Positions 15,001-27,271 of a stretch of DNA of 64,000 bases are shown here, one piece after another. The number at the start of each line of letters is the position of its first letter. The first letter of the stretch is position 1. The DNA is from Antennarius striatus. Lineage: Eukaryota; Chordata; Actinopteri; Lophiiformes; Antennariidae. The notes below the pieces were generated by a model that saw nothing but the letters and a program-made list of their open reading frames with translations, did no database searches and was not told where the DNA came from. The stretch spans positions 24,416,501 through 24,480,500 of the forward strand of contig NC_090782.1 in the NCBI RefSeq assembly GCF_040054535.1. Direction: 5' to 3'. The position numbers were made by a program, and so were the translations under genes.

Positions 15001-18000
15001 ACCCGCCGGTCAATAGAAAAAAATGATTTCTTGACCCGCGGGTCAACAAAAAATAAAAATTTTATTGACCTTCCAATAACCACAAAAATGACTTTATTTC
15101 ACCCCCCTTTCACCCAAAAGCACTTTTATTTGACCCGCAGGTCATGAAAAAAAAAAGAAAAATTATTGACCCGCCGGTCAATGGAAAAAGAAAATTTCTT
15201 GACCCGCGGGTCAAGAGAAATTAAAAATTATATTGACCCACCAATAACCACAAAAATGACTTTATTTGACCCCCCTTTCAACCAAAAGCACTTTTATTTG
15301 ACCCGCAGGTCATGAAAAAAAAAAAAGAAATTATTCACCCGCCGGTCAATGGAAAAAAAAATTTCTTGACCCGCGGGTCAACAAAAAATAAAGGTTTTAT
15401 CGACCCACCAATAACCACAAAAATGACTTTATTTGACCCCCCTTTCAACCAAAAGCACTTTTATTTGAACCGCAGGTCATGAAAAAAAAAAAAAAATTAT
15501 TGACCCGCCGGTCAATGGAAAAAGAAAATTTCTTGACCCACGGGTCAACAAAAATGAAAAATTATGTTGACCTTCCAATAACCACAAAAATGACTTTATT
15601 TGACCCCCCTTTCAACAAAAAGCACTTTTATTTGACCTGCAGATCATGAAAAATAAAAAAAAATTATTGACCCGCCGGTCAATGGAAAAAGAAAATTTCT
15701 TGACCCGCGGGTCAACAAAAATGAAAAATTATGTTGACCTTCCAATAACCACAAAAATGACTTTATTTCACCCCCCTTTCAACCAAAAGCACTTTTATTT
15801 GACCCGCAGGTCATGAAAAATAAAAAAAATTATTGACCCGCCGGTCAATGGAAAAAGAAAATTTCTTGACCCGCGGGTCAACAAAAATGAAAAATTATAT
15901 TGACCCACCAATAACCACAAAAATGACTTTATTTCACCCCCCTTTCACCCAAAAGCACTTTTATTTGACCCGCAGGTCATGAAAAAAAAAAGAAAAATTA
16001 TTGACCCGCCGGTCAATGGAAAAAGAAAATTTCTTGACCCGCGGGTCAAGAGAAATTAAAAATTATATTGACCCACCAATAACCACAAAAATGACTTTAT
16101 TTGACCCCACTTTAAACCAAAAGCACTTTTATTTTACCCGCAGGTCATGAAAAATAAAAAAAAATTACTGACCCGCCGGTCAATGGAAACAGAAAATTTC
16201 TTGACCCGCGGGTCAAGAGAAATTAAAAATTATATTGACCCACAAATGACTTTATTTGACCCCCCTTTAAACCAAAAGCACTTTTATTTGACCCGCAGGT
16301 CATGACAAAAAAAAAAAATTATTGACCCGCCGTTCAATGGAAAAAGAAAATTTCTTGACCCGCAGGTCAACAAAAATTAAAAATTATATTGACCCACCAA
16401 TAACCACAAAAATGACTTTATTTGACCCCCCTTTCAACCAAAAGCACTTTTATTTGACCCGCAGGTCATGAAAAATAAAAAAAAATTATTGACCCGCCGG
16501 TCAATGGAAAAAAAAATTACTTGACCCGCGGGTCAACAAAAAATAAAAATTTTATTGACCTTCCAATAACCACAAAAATGACTTTATTTCACCCCCCTTT
16601 AAACAAAAAGCACTTTTATTTGACCCGCAGGTCATGAAAAATAAAAAAAAATTTTTGACCCACCGGTCAATGGAAAAAAAAATGTCTTGACCCGCGGGTC
16701 AACAAAAAATAAAAATTATATTGATCCACCAATAACCACAAAAATGACTTTATTTCACCCCCCTTTCAAACAAAAGCAGTTTTATTTGACCCGCAGGTCC
16801 TGAAAAAAAAAAAAATATTGTGAACCGCCGGTCAATGGAAAAAAAAATTACTTGACCCGCGGGTCAAGAGAAATTAAAAATTATATTGACCCACCAATAA
16901 CCACAAAAATGACTTTATTTGACCCCACTTTCAACCAAAAGCACTTTCATTTGACCCGCAGGTCATTACAAAAAAAAAATAATTTCCTGACCCGCCGGTC
17001 AATAGAAAAAAATGATTTCTTGACCCGCGGGTCAACAAAAAATAAAAATTTTATTGACCTTCCAATAACCACAAAAATGACTTTATTTCACCCCCCTTTC
17101 ACCCAAAAGCACTTTTATTTGACCCACAGGTCATGAAAAAAAAAAGAAAAATTATTGACCCGCCGGTCAATGGAAAAAGAAAATTTCTTGACCCGCGGGT
17201 CAAGAGAAATTAAAAATTATATTGACCCACCAATAACCACAAAAATGACTTTATTTGACCCCCCTTTCAACCAAAAGCACTTTTATTTGACCCGCAGGTC
17301 ATGAAAAATAAAAAAAAATTATTGACCCGCCGGTCAATGGAAAAAGAAAATTTCTTGACCCACGGGTCAACAAAAATGAAAAATTATGTTGACCTTCCAA
17401 TAACCACAAAAATGACTTTATTTCACCCCCCTTTCATCCAAAAGCACTTTTATTTGACCCGCAGGTCATGAAAAATAAAAAAAATTATTGACCCGCCGGT
17501 CAATGGAAAAAGAAAATTTCTTGACCCGCGGGTCAACAAAAATGAAAAATTATATTGACCCACCAATAACCACAAAAATGACTTTATTTCACCCCCCTTT
17601 CACCCAAAAGCACTTTTATTTGACCCGCAGGTCATGAAAAAAAAAAGAAAAATTATTGACCCGCCGGTCAATGGAAAAAGAAAATTTCTTGACCCGCAGG
17701 TCAAGAGAAATTAAAAATTATATTGACCCACCAATAACCACAAAAATGACTTTATTTGACCCCCCTTTCAACCAAAAGCACTTTTATTTGACCTGCAGGT
17801 CATGAAAAAAAAAAAGAAATTATTCACCCGCCGGTCAATGGAAAAAAAAATTTCTTGACCCGCGGGTCAAGAGAAATTAAAAATTATATTGACCCACCAA
17901 TAACCACAAAAATGACTTTATTTGACCCCACTTTAAACCAAAAGCACTTTTATTTTACCCGCAGGTCATGAAAAATAAAAAAAAATTACTGACCCGCCGG

Positions 18001-21000
18001 TCAATGGAAACAGAAAATTTCTTGACCCGCGGGTCAAGAGAAATTAAAAATTATATTGACCCACAAATGACTTTATTTGACCCCCCTTTAAACCAAAAGC
18101 ACTTTTATTTGACCCGCAGGTCATGACAAAAAAAAAAAATTATTGACCCGCCGTTCAATGGAAAAAGAAAATTTCTTGACCCGCAGGTCAACAAAAATTA
18201 AAAATTATATTGACCCACCAATAACCACAAAAATGACTTTATTTGACCCCCCTTTCAACCAAAAGCACTTTTAATTGACCCGCAGGTCATGAAAAAAAAA
18301 AAAATTATTGACCCGCCGGTCAATGGAAAAAGAAAATTTCTTGACCCGCGGGTCAACAAAAATTTAAAATTGTATTGACCCACCAATAACCACAAAAATG
18401 ACTTTATCTGACCCCCCTTTCAACAAAAAGCACTTTTAGTTGACCCGCAGGTCATGAAAAAAAAAAAAAATTATTGACCCGCCGTTCAATGGAAAAAGAA
18501 AATTTCTTGACCCGCGGGTCAAGAGAAATTAAAAATTATATTGACCCGCCAATAACCACAAAAATGACTTTATTTCACCCCCCTTTAAACCAAAAGCACT
18601 TTTATTTTACCCGCAGGTCATGAAAAAAAAAAAAAATTATTGACCCGTCGGTCAATTGAAAAAAAAAATTACTTGACCCGCGGGTCAACAAAAAATAAAA
18701 ATTTTATTGACCTTCCAATAACCACAAAAATGACTTTATTTGACCCCCCTTTCAACAAAAAGCACTTTTATTTGACCCGCAGGTAATGAAATATAAAAAA
18801 AAATTATTGACCCGCCGGTCAATGGAAAAAGAAAATTTCTTGACCCGCGGGTCAATTAAAAATAAAAATTATATTGACCTTCCAATAACCACAAAAATGA
18901 CTTTATTTGACCCCCCTTTCAACCAAAAGCACTTTTATTTGACCGGCAGGTCATGAAAAATAAAAAAAAATTATTGACCCGCCGGTCAATGGAAAAAGAA
19001 AATTTCTTGACCCACGGGTCAACAAAAATGAAAAATTATGTTGACCTTCCAATAACCACAAAAATGACTTTATTTGACCCCCCTTTCAACAAAAAGCACT
19101 TTTATTTGACCTGCAGATCATGAAAAATAAAAAAAAATTATTGACCCGCCGGTCAATGGAAAAAGAAAATTTCTTGACCCGCGGGTCAACAAAAATTAAA
19201 AATTGTATTGCCCCACCAATAACCAGAAAAATGACTTAATTTGACCCCCCTTTTAACCAAAAGCACTTTTATTTGACCCGCAGGTCATGAAAAAAAACTA
19301 AAAAATTATTGACCCGCCGGTCAATGGAAAAAGAAAATTACTTGACCCGCGGGTCAACAAAAATGAAAAATTATGTTGACCTTCCAATAACCACAAAAAT
19401 GACTTTATTTCACCCCCCTTTCATCCAAAAGCACTTTTATTTGACCCGCAGGTCATGAAAAATAAAAAAAATTATTGACCCGCCGGTCAATGGAAAAAGA
19501 AAATTTCTTGACCCGCGGGTCAACAAAAATGAAAAATTATATTGACCCACCAATAACCACAAAAATGACTTTATTTCACCCCCCTTTCACCCAAAAGCAC
19601 TTTTATTTGACCCGCAGGTCATGAAAAAAAAAAGAAAAATTATTGACCCGCCGGTCAATGGAAAAAGAAAATTTCTTGACCCGCGGGTCAAGAGAAATTA
19701 AAAATTATATTGACCCACCAATAACCACAAAAATGACTTTATTTGACCCCCCTTTCAACCAAAAGCACTTTTATTTGACCTGCAGGTCATGAAAAAAAAA
19801 AAGAAATTATTCACCCGCCGGTCAATGGAAAAAAAAATTTCTTGACCCGCGGGTCAAGAGAAATTAAAAATTATATTGACCCACCAATAACCACAAAAAT
19901 GACTTTATTTGACCCCACTTTAAACCAAAAGCACTTTTATTTTACCCGCAGGTCATGAAAAATAAAAAAAAATTACTGACCCGCCGGTCAATGGAAACAG
20001 AAAATTTCTTGACCCGCGGGTCAAGAGAAATTAAAAATTATATTGACCCACAAATGACTTTATTTGACCCCCCTTTAAACCAAAAGCACTTTTATTTGAC
20101 CCGCAGGTCATGACAAAAAAAAAAAATTATTGACCCGCCGTTCAATGGAAAAAGAAAATTTCTTGACCCGCAGGTCAACAAAAATTAAAAATTATATTGA
20201 CCCACCAATAACCACAAAAATGACTTTATTTGACCCCCCTTTCAACCAAAAGCACTTTTAATTGACCCGCAGGTCATGAAAAAAAAAAAAATTATTGACC
20301 CGCCGGTCAATGGAAAAAGAAAATTTCTTGACCCGCGGGTCAACAAAAATTTAAAATTGTATTGACCCACCAATAACCACAAAAATGACTTTATCTGACC
20401 CCCCTTTCAACAAAAAGCACTTTTAGTTGACCCGCAGGTCATGAAAAAAAAAAAAAATTATTGACCCGCCGTTCAATGGAAAAAGAAAATTTCTTGACCC
20501 GCGGGTCAAGAGAAATTAAAAATTATATTGACCCGCCAATAACCACAAAAATGACTTTATTTCACCCCCCTTTAAACCAAAAGCACTTTTATTTTACCCG
20601 CAGGTCATGAAAAATAAAAAAAACATTATTGACCCGCCGGTCAATGGAAAAAAAAATGTCTTGACCCGCGGGTCAACAAAAAATAAAAATTTTATTGACC
20701 TTCCAATAACCACAAAAATGACTTTATTTCACCCCCCTTTCAACCAAAAGCACTTTTATTTGACCCGCAGGTCATGAAAAAAAAAAAAAATTAGTGACCC
20801 GCCGGTCAATGGAAAAAGAAAATTTCTTGACCCGCGGGTCAATTAAAAATAAAAATTATATTGACCTTCCAATAACCACAAAAATGACTTTATTTGACCC
20901 CCCTTTCAACCAAAAGCACTTTTATTTGACCCGCAGGTCATGAAAAAAAAAAGAAAAATTATTGACCCGCCGGTCAATGGAAAAAGAAAATTTCTTGACC

Positions 21001-21571
21001 CGCGGGTCAAGAGCAATTAAAAATTACATTGACCCACCAATAACCACAAAAATGACTTCATGTGACCCCCCTTTAAACCAAAAGCACTTTTATTTTACCC
21101 GCAGGTCATGAAAAATAAAAAAAACATCATTGACCCGCCGGTCAATGGAAAAAAAAATGTCTTGACCCGCGGGTCAACAAAAAATAAAAGTTTTATCGAC
21201 CCACCAATAACCACAAAAATGACTTTATTTGACCCCCCTTTCAACAAAAAGCACTTTTAGTTAACCCGCAGGTCATGAAAAAAAAATAAAAAATTATTGA
21301 CCCGCCGGTCAATGGAAAAAGAAAATTTCTTGACCCGCGGGTCAACAAAAATGAAAAATTATGTTGACCTTCCAATAACCACAAAAATGACTTTATTTCA
21401 CCCCCCTTTCAACCAAAAGCACTTTTATTTGACCCGCAGGTCATGACAAAAAAAAAAAATTATTGACCCGCCGGTCAATGGAAAAAGAAAATTTCTTGAC
21501 CCGCGGGTCAACAAAAATTAAAAATTGTATTGACCCACCAATAACCACAAAAATCACTTTATTTGACCCCC
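1..21571. repeat. 167-bp satellite array, about 130 monomers
   Basis: Head-to-tail tandem array running off the left edge. The consensus monomer is about 167 bp and splits into five subunits of about 33, 34, 33, 32 and 35 bp. Each subunit starts with TTGACC: the CGCC palindrome, the perfect palindrome TTGACCCGCGGGTCAA, TTGACCTTCC or TTGACCCACC, TTGACCCCCC, and TTGACCCGCAGGTCA. The rest is A/T-rich with poly-A runs. Variants such as acccacggg and acctgcagg recur. Groups of monomers are themselves duplicated (offsets near 1,184, 1,334, 1,987 and 2,248 bp), and a shortened monomer recurs at about 5,806, 6,988, 9,240 and 11,113. Monomer length near one nucleosome repeat and array size fit a centromeric or pericentromeric satellite, but location is inference. 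No gene is seen; short open frames here are repeat shadows. Confidence 0.97.
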
Positions 21572-22860
21572 CTATAAGACAAGTTTTCGGAAAAAAAATT
21601 TGGCTGTTTGGAAAAAAATGTTTTTTGGAAAAAAAATGTTTTGGAGGGACAAAAAATTTGTTTGGAGAGATAAAAATTCCCAAAAACAACATTGGCGGGA
21701 AAAAAAATTTGCCGAAAAAAAAAAATGTTGAAAACATTTTTTTGGGGGGGGCGTTAAATATGAAGTTTTTGTGACATAACATCAATTCGAAACAAATGCG
21801 GTTTTTTTGGTTGGTTGGTTGGTTGATTGACAAAGAATTTTTGGGGTCTGTCGATGCAAAAAAAATAAAACGGTCAGATGCTCTCAAAAAAAAATTTTTT
21901 TAAAAGAAGTTTCCAAAACAAAAGTTTGTTTTTTTTAATTTGGTTGTTTGGGGAAAAAACTGTTTTTTGGAAAAAATATGTTTTGGAGGCACAAAAAATT
22001 TGTTTGGGGAGAAAAAAAATTTCTGCCCCAAAAAAAAATGTTGTTTTTGAAAAAAAATCTGGGGGGGTGAAGCATAAAGTTTTGTGATGTAACATCTTTT
22101 TGAAACAAATGGGGTTTTTTTGGTCAGTTGGTTGATTGACAAAGAATTTTTGGGGGTCTGTCGAGCCAAAAAACACGGTCACACGCTCTCAAAGAAATTT
22201 TTTTCAAAAGAAGTTTCCATAAGACAAGTTTTCGGAAAAAAAAATTTGGTTGTTTGGAAAAAAAGGTTTTTTGGAAAAAAAATGTTTTGGAGGGACAAAA
22301 ATTTGTTTGGAAAGAAAAAAATTCCCAAAAACAACATTGGTGGGAAAAAAATTTTGCCCAAAAAAAAAATGTTGAAAAAAAATTTTTTTGGGGGGGGTGG
22401 GGGCGTTAAATATAAAGTTTTTGTGACTTAACATCAATTCAAAACAAATGTGTTTTTTTGATTGGTTGGTTGATTGACAAAGAATTTTTGGGGTCTGTCG
22501 ATGCAAAAAAAAAAAAACGGTCAGATGCCCTCAAAAATTTTTTTTTCAAAAGAAGTTTCCAAAACAAAAGTGTTTTAAAAAAATTTGGTTCTTTGGAAAA
22601 AGAAAGTTTTTTGGAAAAAAATATGTTTTGGAGGCACAAAAAATTTGTTTAGGGAGAAAAAAAATTTCTGCCCCCCAAAAAAATGTTGTTTTTGAAAAAA
22701 AATTGGGGGGGTTAAATATAAAGTTTTTGTGACATAACATCTATTCGAAACATGGGGGTTTTTTGGCCGGTTGGTTGATTGACAAAGAATTTTTGGGGGT
22801 CTGTTGAAAAAAAAAAAAAAGGTCAGTAGCTGTCAAAGATTTTTTTTTTTTTAAAAACAT
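21572..22860. repeat. Second tandem array: two ~646-bp dimers of ~305/~340-bp units
   Basis: Four units follow the satellite directly, aligned on AATTTGG(T/C)TGTTTGG-like starts at about 21,598, 21,939, 22,243 and 22,582. The spacings (341, 304, 339) alternate, so the true period is a dimer of about 646 bp; the phrase ATAAGACAAGTTTTCGG recurs at 21,573 and 22,219. Each unit carries GTGACATAACATC, a GGTTGGTTGATTGACAAAG block, and long homopolymer runs of A, T and G. Composition is very low complexity. The many overlapping open frames on both strands are rich in Phe, Lys and Asn and look like by-products of the A/T runs. Confidence 0.85.
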
Positions 22861-23560
22861 TGTTTTCAGTGTGTCAGTCCAAAAACTATTGATATTGATA
22901 TACACAATTGATATAAACAATTGATATTGATATAAGAATTGATATTGACATTGATCTTGCTTATTCTTTGGACTCTCAGTATTTGCAATCTTTTTATTTT
23001 GTATTTAGAATAAAAATATTAAGAATAATGCACCCTTCTTTTCAAGCATTTTTAGCCCCCGTGGCTAATGTATCCTCATCCTGATATCGATTAAAGTGAC
23101 TTTACCTGTCTTGTGGTAAGAATGAAAGGTTTCAGCTTTCACCAATAATACTGCTGCTGATAGTTTCTCCTGCTCCCTTACCCCTGACCGTACTTGACGG
23201 GAAATGTAATGGAAGAATTTCAACTACTGTCGCCACAGAAGAATACTGTGTTTCACGTTTGTATCTCATTCATTAAAACTGCCCACTTCATTCATGTTTT
23301 TATCTTACTTGTTAATCTCCAAGGCCAGGCCCATGAGAAGCTTCCTCCTTTGTCTTTCCCACCGAATGTATCGGATTAAGTGTCATTTATTTCATAGGGA
23401 GAGCTTTGTTTTGCATATATCTCTCCCATATAAAACTGATCACTCACTGAATAATGATTTGGTTCAACCCAGCCTACAGGTTGACTGGTATCTGTCACCC
23501 ACTTTCCACTGCAGCAACGTGAAATAAAATGTTGAATACAATTCCTTGTGATTGCCTTCA
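22861..23560. other. Non-repetitive island between arrays
   Basis: About 700 bp of ordinary-complexity sequence between two tandem families. It opens with a short degenerate ATTGATAT repeat (about 22,886-22,955). Later it has a TATAAAAC motif near 23,429 and an AATAAA near 23,524, about 95 bp apart. That spacing is what a solo long terminal repeat of an old retroelement can look like, but I see no convincing terminal TG...CA pair, primer site or target duplication. It could equally be unique host DNA. No gene recognised. Confidence 0.3.
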
Positions 23561-26500
23561 TTACAAAAAATTCCAAGACACCATTCAGTCTAAAGAAAAT
23601 TTTATTTTTTGTAAAAACAATATTTTTGGGGAAATTTTTTTTTTGTACTGCATGTCTGGTCGAACAAAAAATTTTTTTGGTCTGTCGGCTGGTCCAAAAC
23701 GTATGTTTTTCTCGGTCTGTCAAAAAAAAATTCCACCAGTTGGTGGGTGTAAAAAAATGTATGTGGGTCAGTCTGAAAAAATGTTTTGGGTCAGTCGGTT
23801 GGTCCAAAAAAAAATTTTTTTTGGTCACTTCAAAGAAATTATTTTTTCCCGACCAGTCGGTCAGTTGGTCAAACAACTTTCGGTAGGAAAAAATAGGCTT
23901 TTCGAGGGGGAAAAAAAATGGTCGAAAACATTTTTTTTTTTGGTCAGTCAGCCCATGAAAAGGTTTTTTCTAAAAATGTTTTTAGTTGGTTGGTTGTTCT
24001 GTCTAAAAAAATTTTTTTTCAACTAGAACAAATGACTGACCGGTTAGTTGTAGAAAAATGTTTTTCACCATGTTGACAGTAGGTCAGCCTAAAAAATATT
24101 TTTGGTTAGTCAGTCAGTTTAAAAAAATTTTTTTTAGATGGTTAATGGGTCTCAGAAAGTTGTTTTTCAAACCTGTCAGTTGGCCGAAAAAATAATTTTT
24201 TGAGGGGGCAGCATGCGAACTCTGCACAGAAAGGGACTCGAACCCGAGTCTGCCGTGTTGTGAGGCAACAGCGCTACCCACTGCGCCACCGTGCCGCCCT
24301 TACAGTCAATCAGTTCAAATAAAAATTTTTTGGTCAATCTGTCGGTCCCAGAAATTCATTTTTTCACACATAATTGCTGGTCGTAAATGTTTTGTTTCAT
24401 CCATGAGTCTGTCAAAAACTAATATTTGGGGCCGATCTCTAAATTATTTTTTTTTAGTCGGGCACTTCAAAGAAAATGTTTTTGATGTAAAAAAAAATCT
24501 TTTTTTGAGTGAAAAAAATTTTTTTTTTTAAATTTGGGGGGAAAATATTTATTTGGAAAATAATGTTTTTTCCAAACAAACAAGAAACCCCCTCCCCCAC
24601 CCAATTTAAAAAAAGGTTTTTATGTCACTCAAAAATGTTTTTGGAGGGGGAAAATTTTTTTTGGAAGAAATAAATTTTGTTACTACTGACTGGTCAAACA
24701 AATTTTTTTTTGTTGGTCGTACAACAAAATTTCTTTTGTATGGTCGATCGGTCCAAATACATTTTTTGGTCCATCTGTCTGTCCCAGAAATTCATTGTTT
24801 CATACCTGTCTGTCGGTCTGAAATACTTTTTTTTTCTTCTGTCTGTTGGTCCAAAAAAAATTTGGCGGTCGATCTTCAAATTTTTTTGACTTCAAAAACA
24901 ATTTTTTATATAACAAAATTTTTTCGAGGGAAAAAAACATTTTGTTTTCTTTTTAAAATTCCTACCGACCACAGAAAAACTTTTTTGTGAAAAAAAAATT
25001 GACACTTTTTAGTAATTGTTTTTGGTAAAATGTTTTCGGAAAAAAAATTTGGGAAAATTTTTTTTTGGAAGAAATTATTTTGCAAAAATTTTTTTTGCAA
25101 TAAAAAATTTGGGGGTATGAAAAATACCGATTTGTGGACTAAATGTCTGGTCAAAAAGATTTTCTTTTATTGGTCATAACTTTAAAATAAAGTGTTTTTT
25201 CCAACTGGTCGGAGGGTCTAAAAAAAATTTTTCAATAAGAATTAAAAAAAAAAAAACATTTGGGGGAGAAAAATACCTTTTTTTGGCCCAACAGCGGTCA
25301 AAGAAAGCATTTTTTTTGGGTTGGTCGGCCATTTCAAAAACAAATTTTTTTTCCATTTGGAGAAAAAAATTTTGTTATGAAAAAAATTTGGCGGGGAAAA
25401 ATTTATATGGAAAATTGTTTTTTTCAAACAATTTCACACTAACAAGAAAAAAAACTTTTGGGAAAAAAATTTTTTTTAGAAAATTTTTTTGGAAAAAAAT
25501 TGTTTGGTGTGACAAATGAATGTTTTTGGATGACAGTCTACTCGGAAATTTTTTTTTTTCAGTTCGTCGAAAAAAAAATTGTTGGTTGGTTGCAAGGTCC
25601 AAAAAAAATTTTTTTTGAATGGTTGATGGGTCTCAGAATTTTTTTTTCCAAACTGTCATTTAGCTGGAAAAAAAAATTGTGGGTCGGTTGATCTTAAAAA
25701 AAAATTTTTTCCTTAGGAAAAAAAACTATTTCTTAAAATAAACAATTGTTTTTTTGGAAAAAAATATTCTAAACAGTATTTGTTTTTGGTCGGTCCTCAA
25801 AATTTTTTGTTTTTTTTGGGGGGGGGATTTTGGAAAAAATAAATTTTTGTTTGTACTGACTGGTCAAGAAAAAAGCTTCTTCGTTGGTCGGACAACAAAA
25901 TTTATTTTGTACGGTCGATCGGTCCAAATAAATTTTTTTTGGTCCATCTGTCGGTCCCAGAAATTCATTTTTTCATACCTGTCTGTCCGTCTGAAATGTT
26001 TTTTCTTTCTTCCGTCTGTTGGTCCAAAAAAAATTTTGGGGTCAATCTGCAAATTTGTTTTTTAGTCAATCCCTTCAAAAAAATATCTTTGATATAAAAA
26101 AATTTTTTTGGAGGGAAGAACATTTTTTTTCCTTTTTAAATTCCTACCAACCAGAAAAAAAAGTTTGTCGAGAAAAAAAAAATCTGGCACATTTTTAGAA
26201 ATTATATTTAGAACAATGTTTTCGGAAAAAAGTTTTTTGAAAAAAATTATTTAGTAAAAATTTTTTTTGCAATTAAAAATTTTGGGGTATGAAAAATACC
26301 AATTTGTGGACCAAATGTCTGGTCAAAAAGATTTTCTTTATTGGTTGATCACTTGAAAATAAAGTGTGAAAATAAAGTGTGACCAACTGGTCGGCCGGTC
26401 TAAAAAATTTTTTTGGTAAAAATCTTTTGAAAAATGCTTTACAAATTTTAAATTTTGTTGGTAAAAATACCACTTTTTTGACCCAACAGCAGTCAAAAAA

Positions 26501-27015
26501 AACTTTATTTTTGATTGGTCAGTCATTTCAAAAACAATTCTGTGTCTGCTTGGGGAAAAAAATTGTTTTTGAAAAATATTTGGGGGGAAAAAATTTATAT
26601 GGAATTTTTTTTTTTTTCGAACAAAAAAAAAATTCCCACTAACAAGAAAAAAACTTATTTGGAAAAATATTTTTTTTGTAGAATTTTTCTTTGGGGAAAA
26701 ATTGTTTGGTGTGAAAAATGATATTCTTTTGATCACAGTCTGGTCGGACAGTTCGTTAAAAAAAAAATTTTGTTGGTCGGTTGCACAGTCCAAAATAAAA
26801 ATTTTTTGAATGGTTGATGGGTCTCAGAAATGTGTTTTTCCAACCTGTCATCCGGCTGAAAAAAAATAAAAATTGTGTGAAAAAAACTATTTTTTGCAAT
26901 AAATTTTTTAATTTTTTTTGGGAAAAACAAAAATTCTAAAAAAAATGTTTTTTGTCAGTCTGTCCTCAAAATTTCTTTTGTACAGTCGACCGGTCCAAAT
27001 ATTTATTTTTTTTGG
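23561..27015. repeat. Third, degenerate GGTC-rich tandem region (~1.17-kb period)
   Basis: A/T homopolymer-rich DNA punctuated roughly every 30-40 bp by GGTC-type words such as GGTCAGTCGGTTGGTCC. A block with TGACTGGTCAA, GGTCGATCGGTCCAAATA and CCCAGAAATTCATT occurs at about 24,685-24,880 and again at about 25,856-26,050, an offset of 1,171 bp. A third truncated start lies at about 26,960-27,015, and an older partial copy sits near 24,305-24,520. The units are strongly diverged. A SINE fragment interrupts the array at 24,208-24,302. No coding capacity is credible. Confidence 0.75.
24208..24302 (-). mobile_element. tRNA-derived SINE fragment (head only)
   Basis: Read on the minus strand it begins GGGCGGCACGGTGGCGCAG, contains an A-box-like TGGCGCAGTGG and a perfect B box GGTTCGAGTCC, and ends shortly after. 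The same head occurs, with a full body, at 61,930-62,282, so this is a dispersed family and not a tRNA gene. The body is missing and no clear target duplication is visible, so it is probably a truncated insertion into the surrounding tandem DNA. Confidence 0.75.
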
Positions 27016-27039
27016 TCAACAGTATGGGCGGCGAGACTT

Positions 27040-27190
27040 TTTGTTGTGGTTACGACTTTCGTCCACACGACAACACAACGCAGATGTCCGGGACGAAAAT
27101 GCAAAAGTGAAGTTTTTTGAAAACACCAGGTCTGCGTTGTCGTGTGGCTATTTTCTGACGTATAACAGCTCCAGGTCGAAGACGCGTTGA
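27040..27190. mobile_element. Hairpin DNA-transposon (MITE-like) fragment
   Basis: Imperfect inverted repeat: the arm at 27,063-27,084 (CCACACGACAACACAACGCA...) is complementary to 27,131-27,147 (TCTGCGTTGTCGTGTGG) apart from a 2-base insertion. GAAAATGCAAAAG and TTTTTTGAAAACACC lie between. Such hairpins with GCGTTTTCGTGTGG-type termini are common non-autonomous DNA elements in fish. The outer ends and the target duplication are not clear, so the limits are approximate. Confidence 0.4.
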
Positions 27191-27246
27191 TGAACATGCT
27201 GACAGCTGGATATTTGTTTGTCTGTTTCTTTATTAGTCATGAAGTT

Positions 27247-27271
27247 TATTCATTCATTCATTCATTCATTC
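27247..27271. repeat. (ATTC)n microsatellite
   Basis: About six copies of TTCA between the MITE-like hairpin and the 3' flank of dph5. Confidence 0.9.

Noticed and set aside
1-17136. Repeated open frames of 63-94 codons on both strands across the satellite
   Set aside because: They are translations of the same repeat in phase, with no start context, no third-position pattern and the same peptide on both strands by palindromy.
22861-23560. A solo retroelement LTR
   Set aside because: A TATA-like motif and AATAAA are suggestively spaced, but no terminal pair or target duplication could be seen.
24208-24302. A tRNA gene on the minus strand
   Set aside because: A and B boxes are present, but the cloverleaf is not convincing and the same head belongs to a dispersed SINE with a full copy at 61,930-62,282.
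21441-26930. Phe/Lys/Asn-rich open frames up to 166 codons in the second and third arrays
   Set aside because: Low-complexity A/T runs rarely contain stops in Phe/Lys frames; no domain and many overlapping alternatives on both strands.
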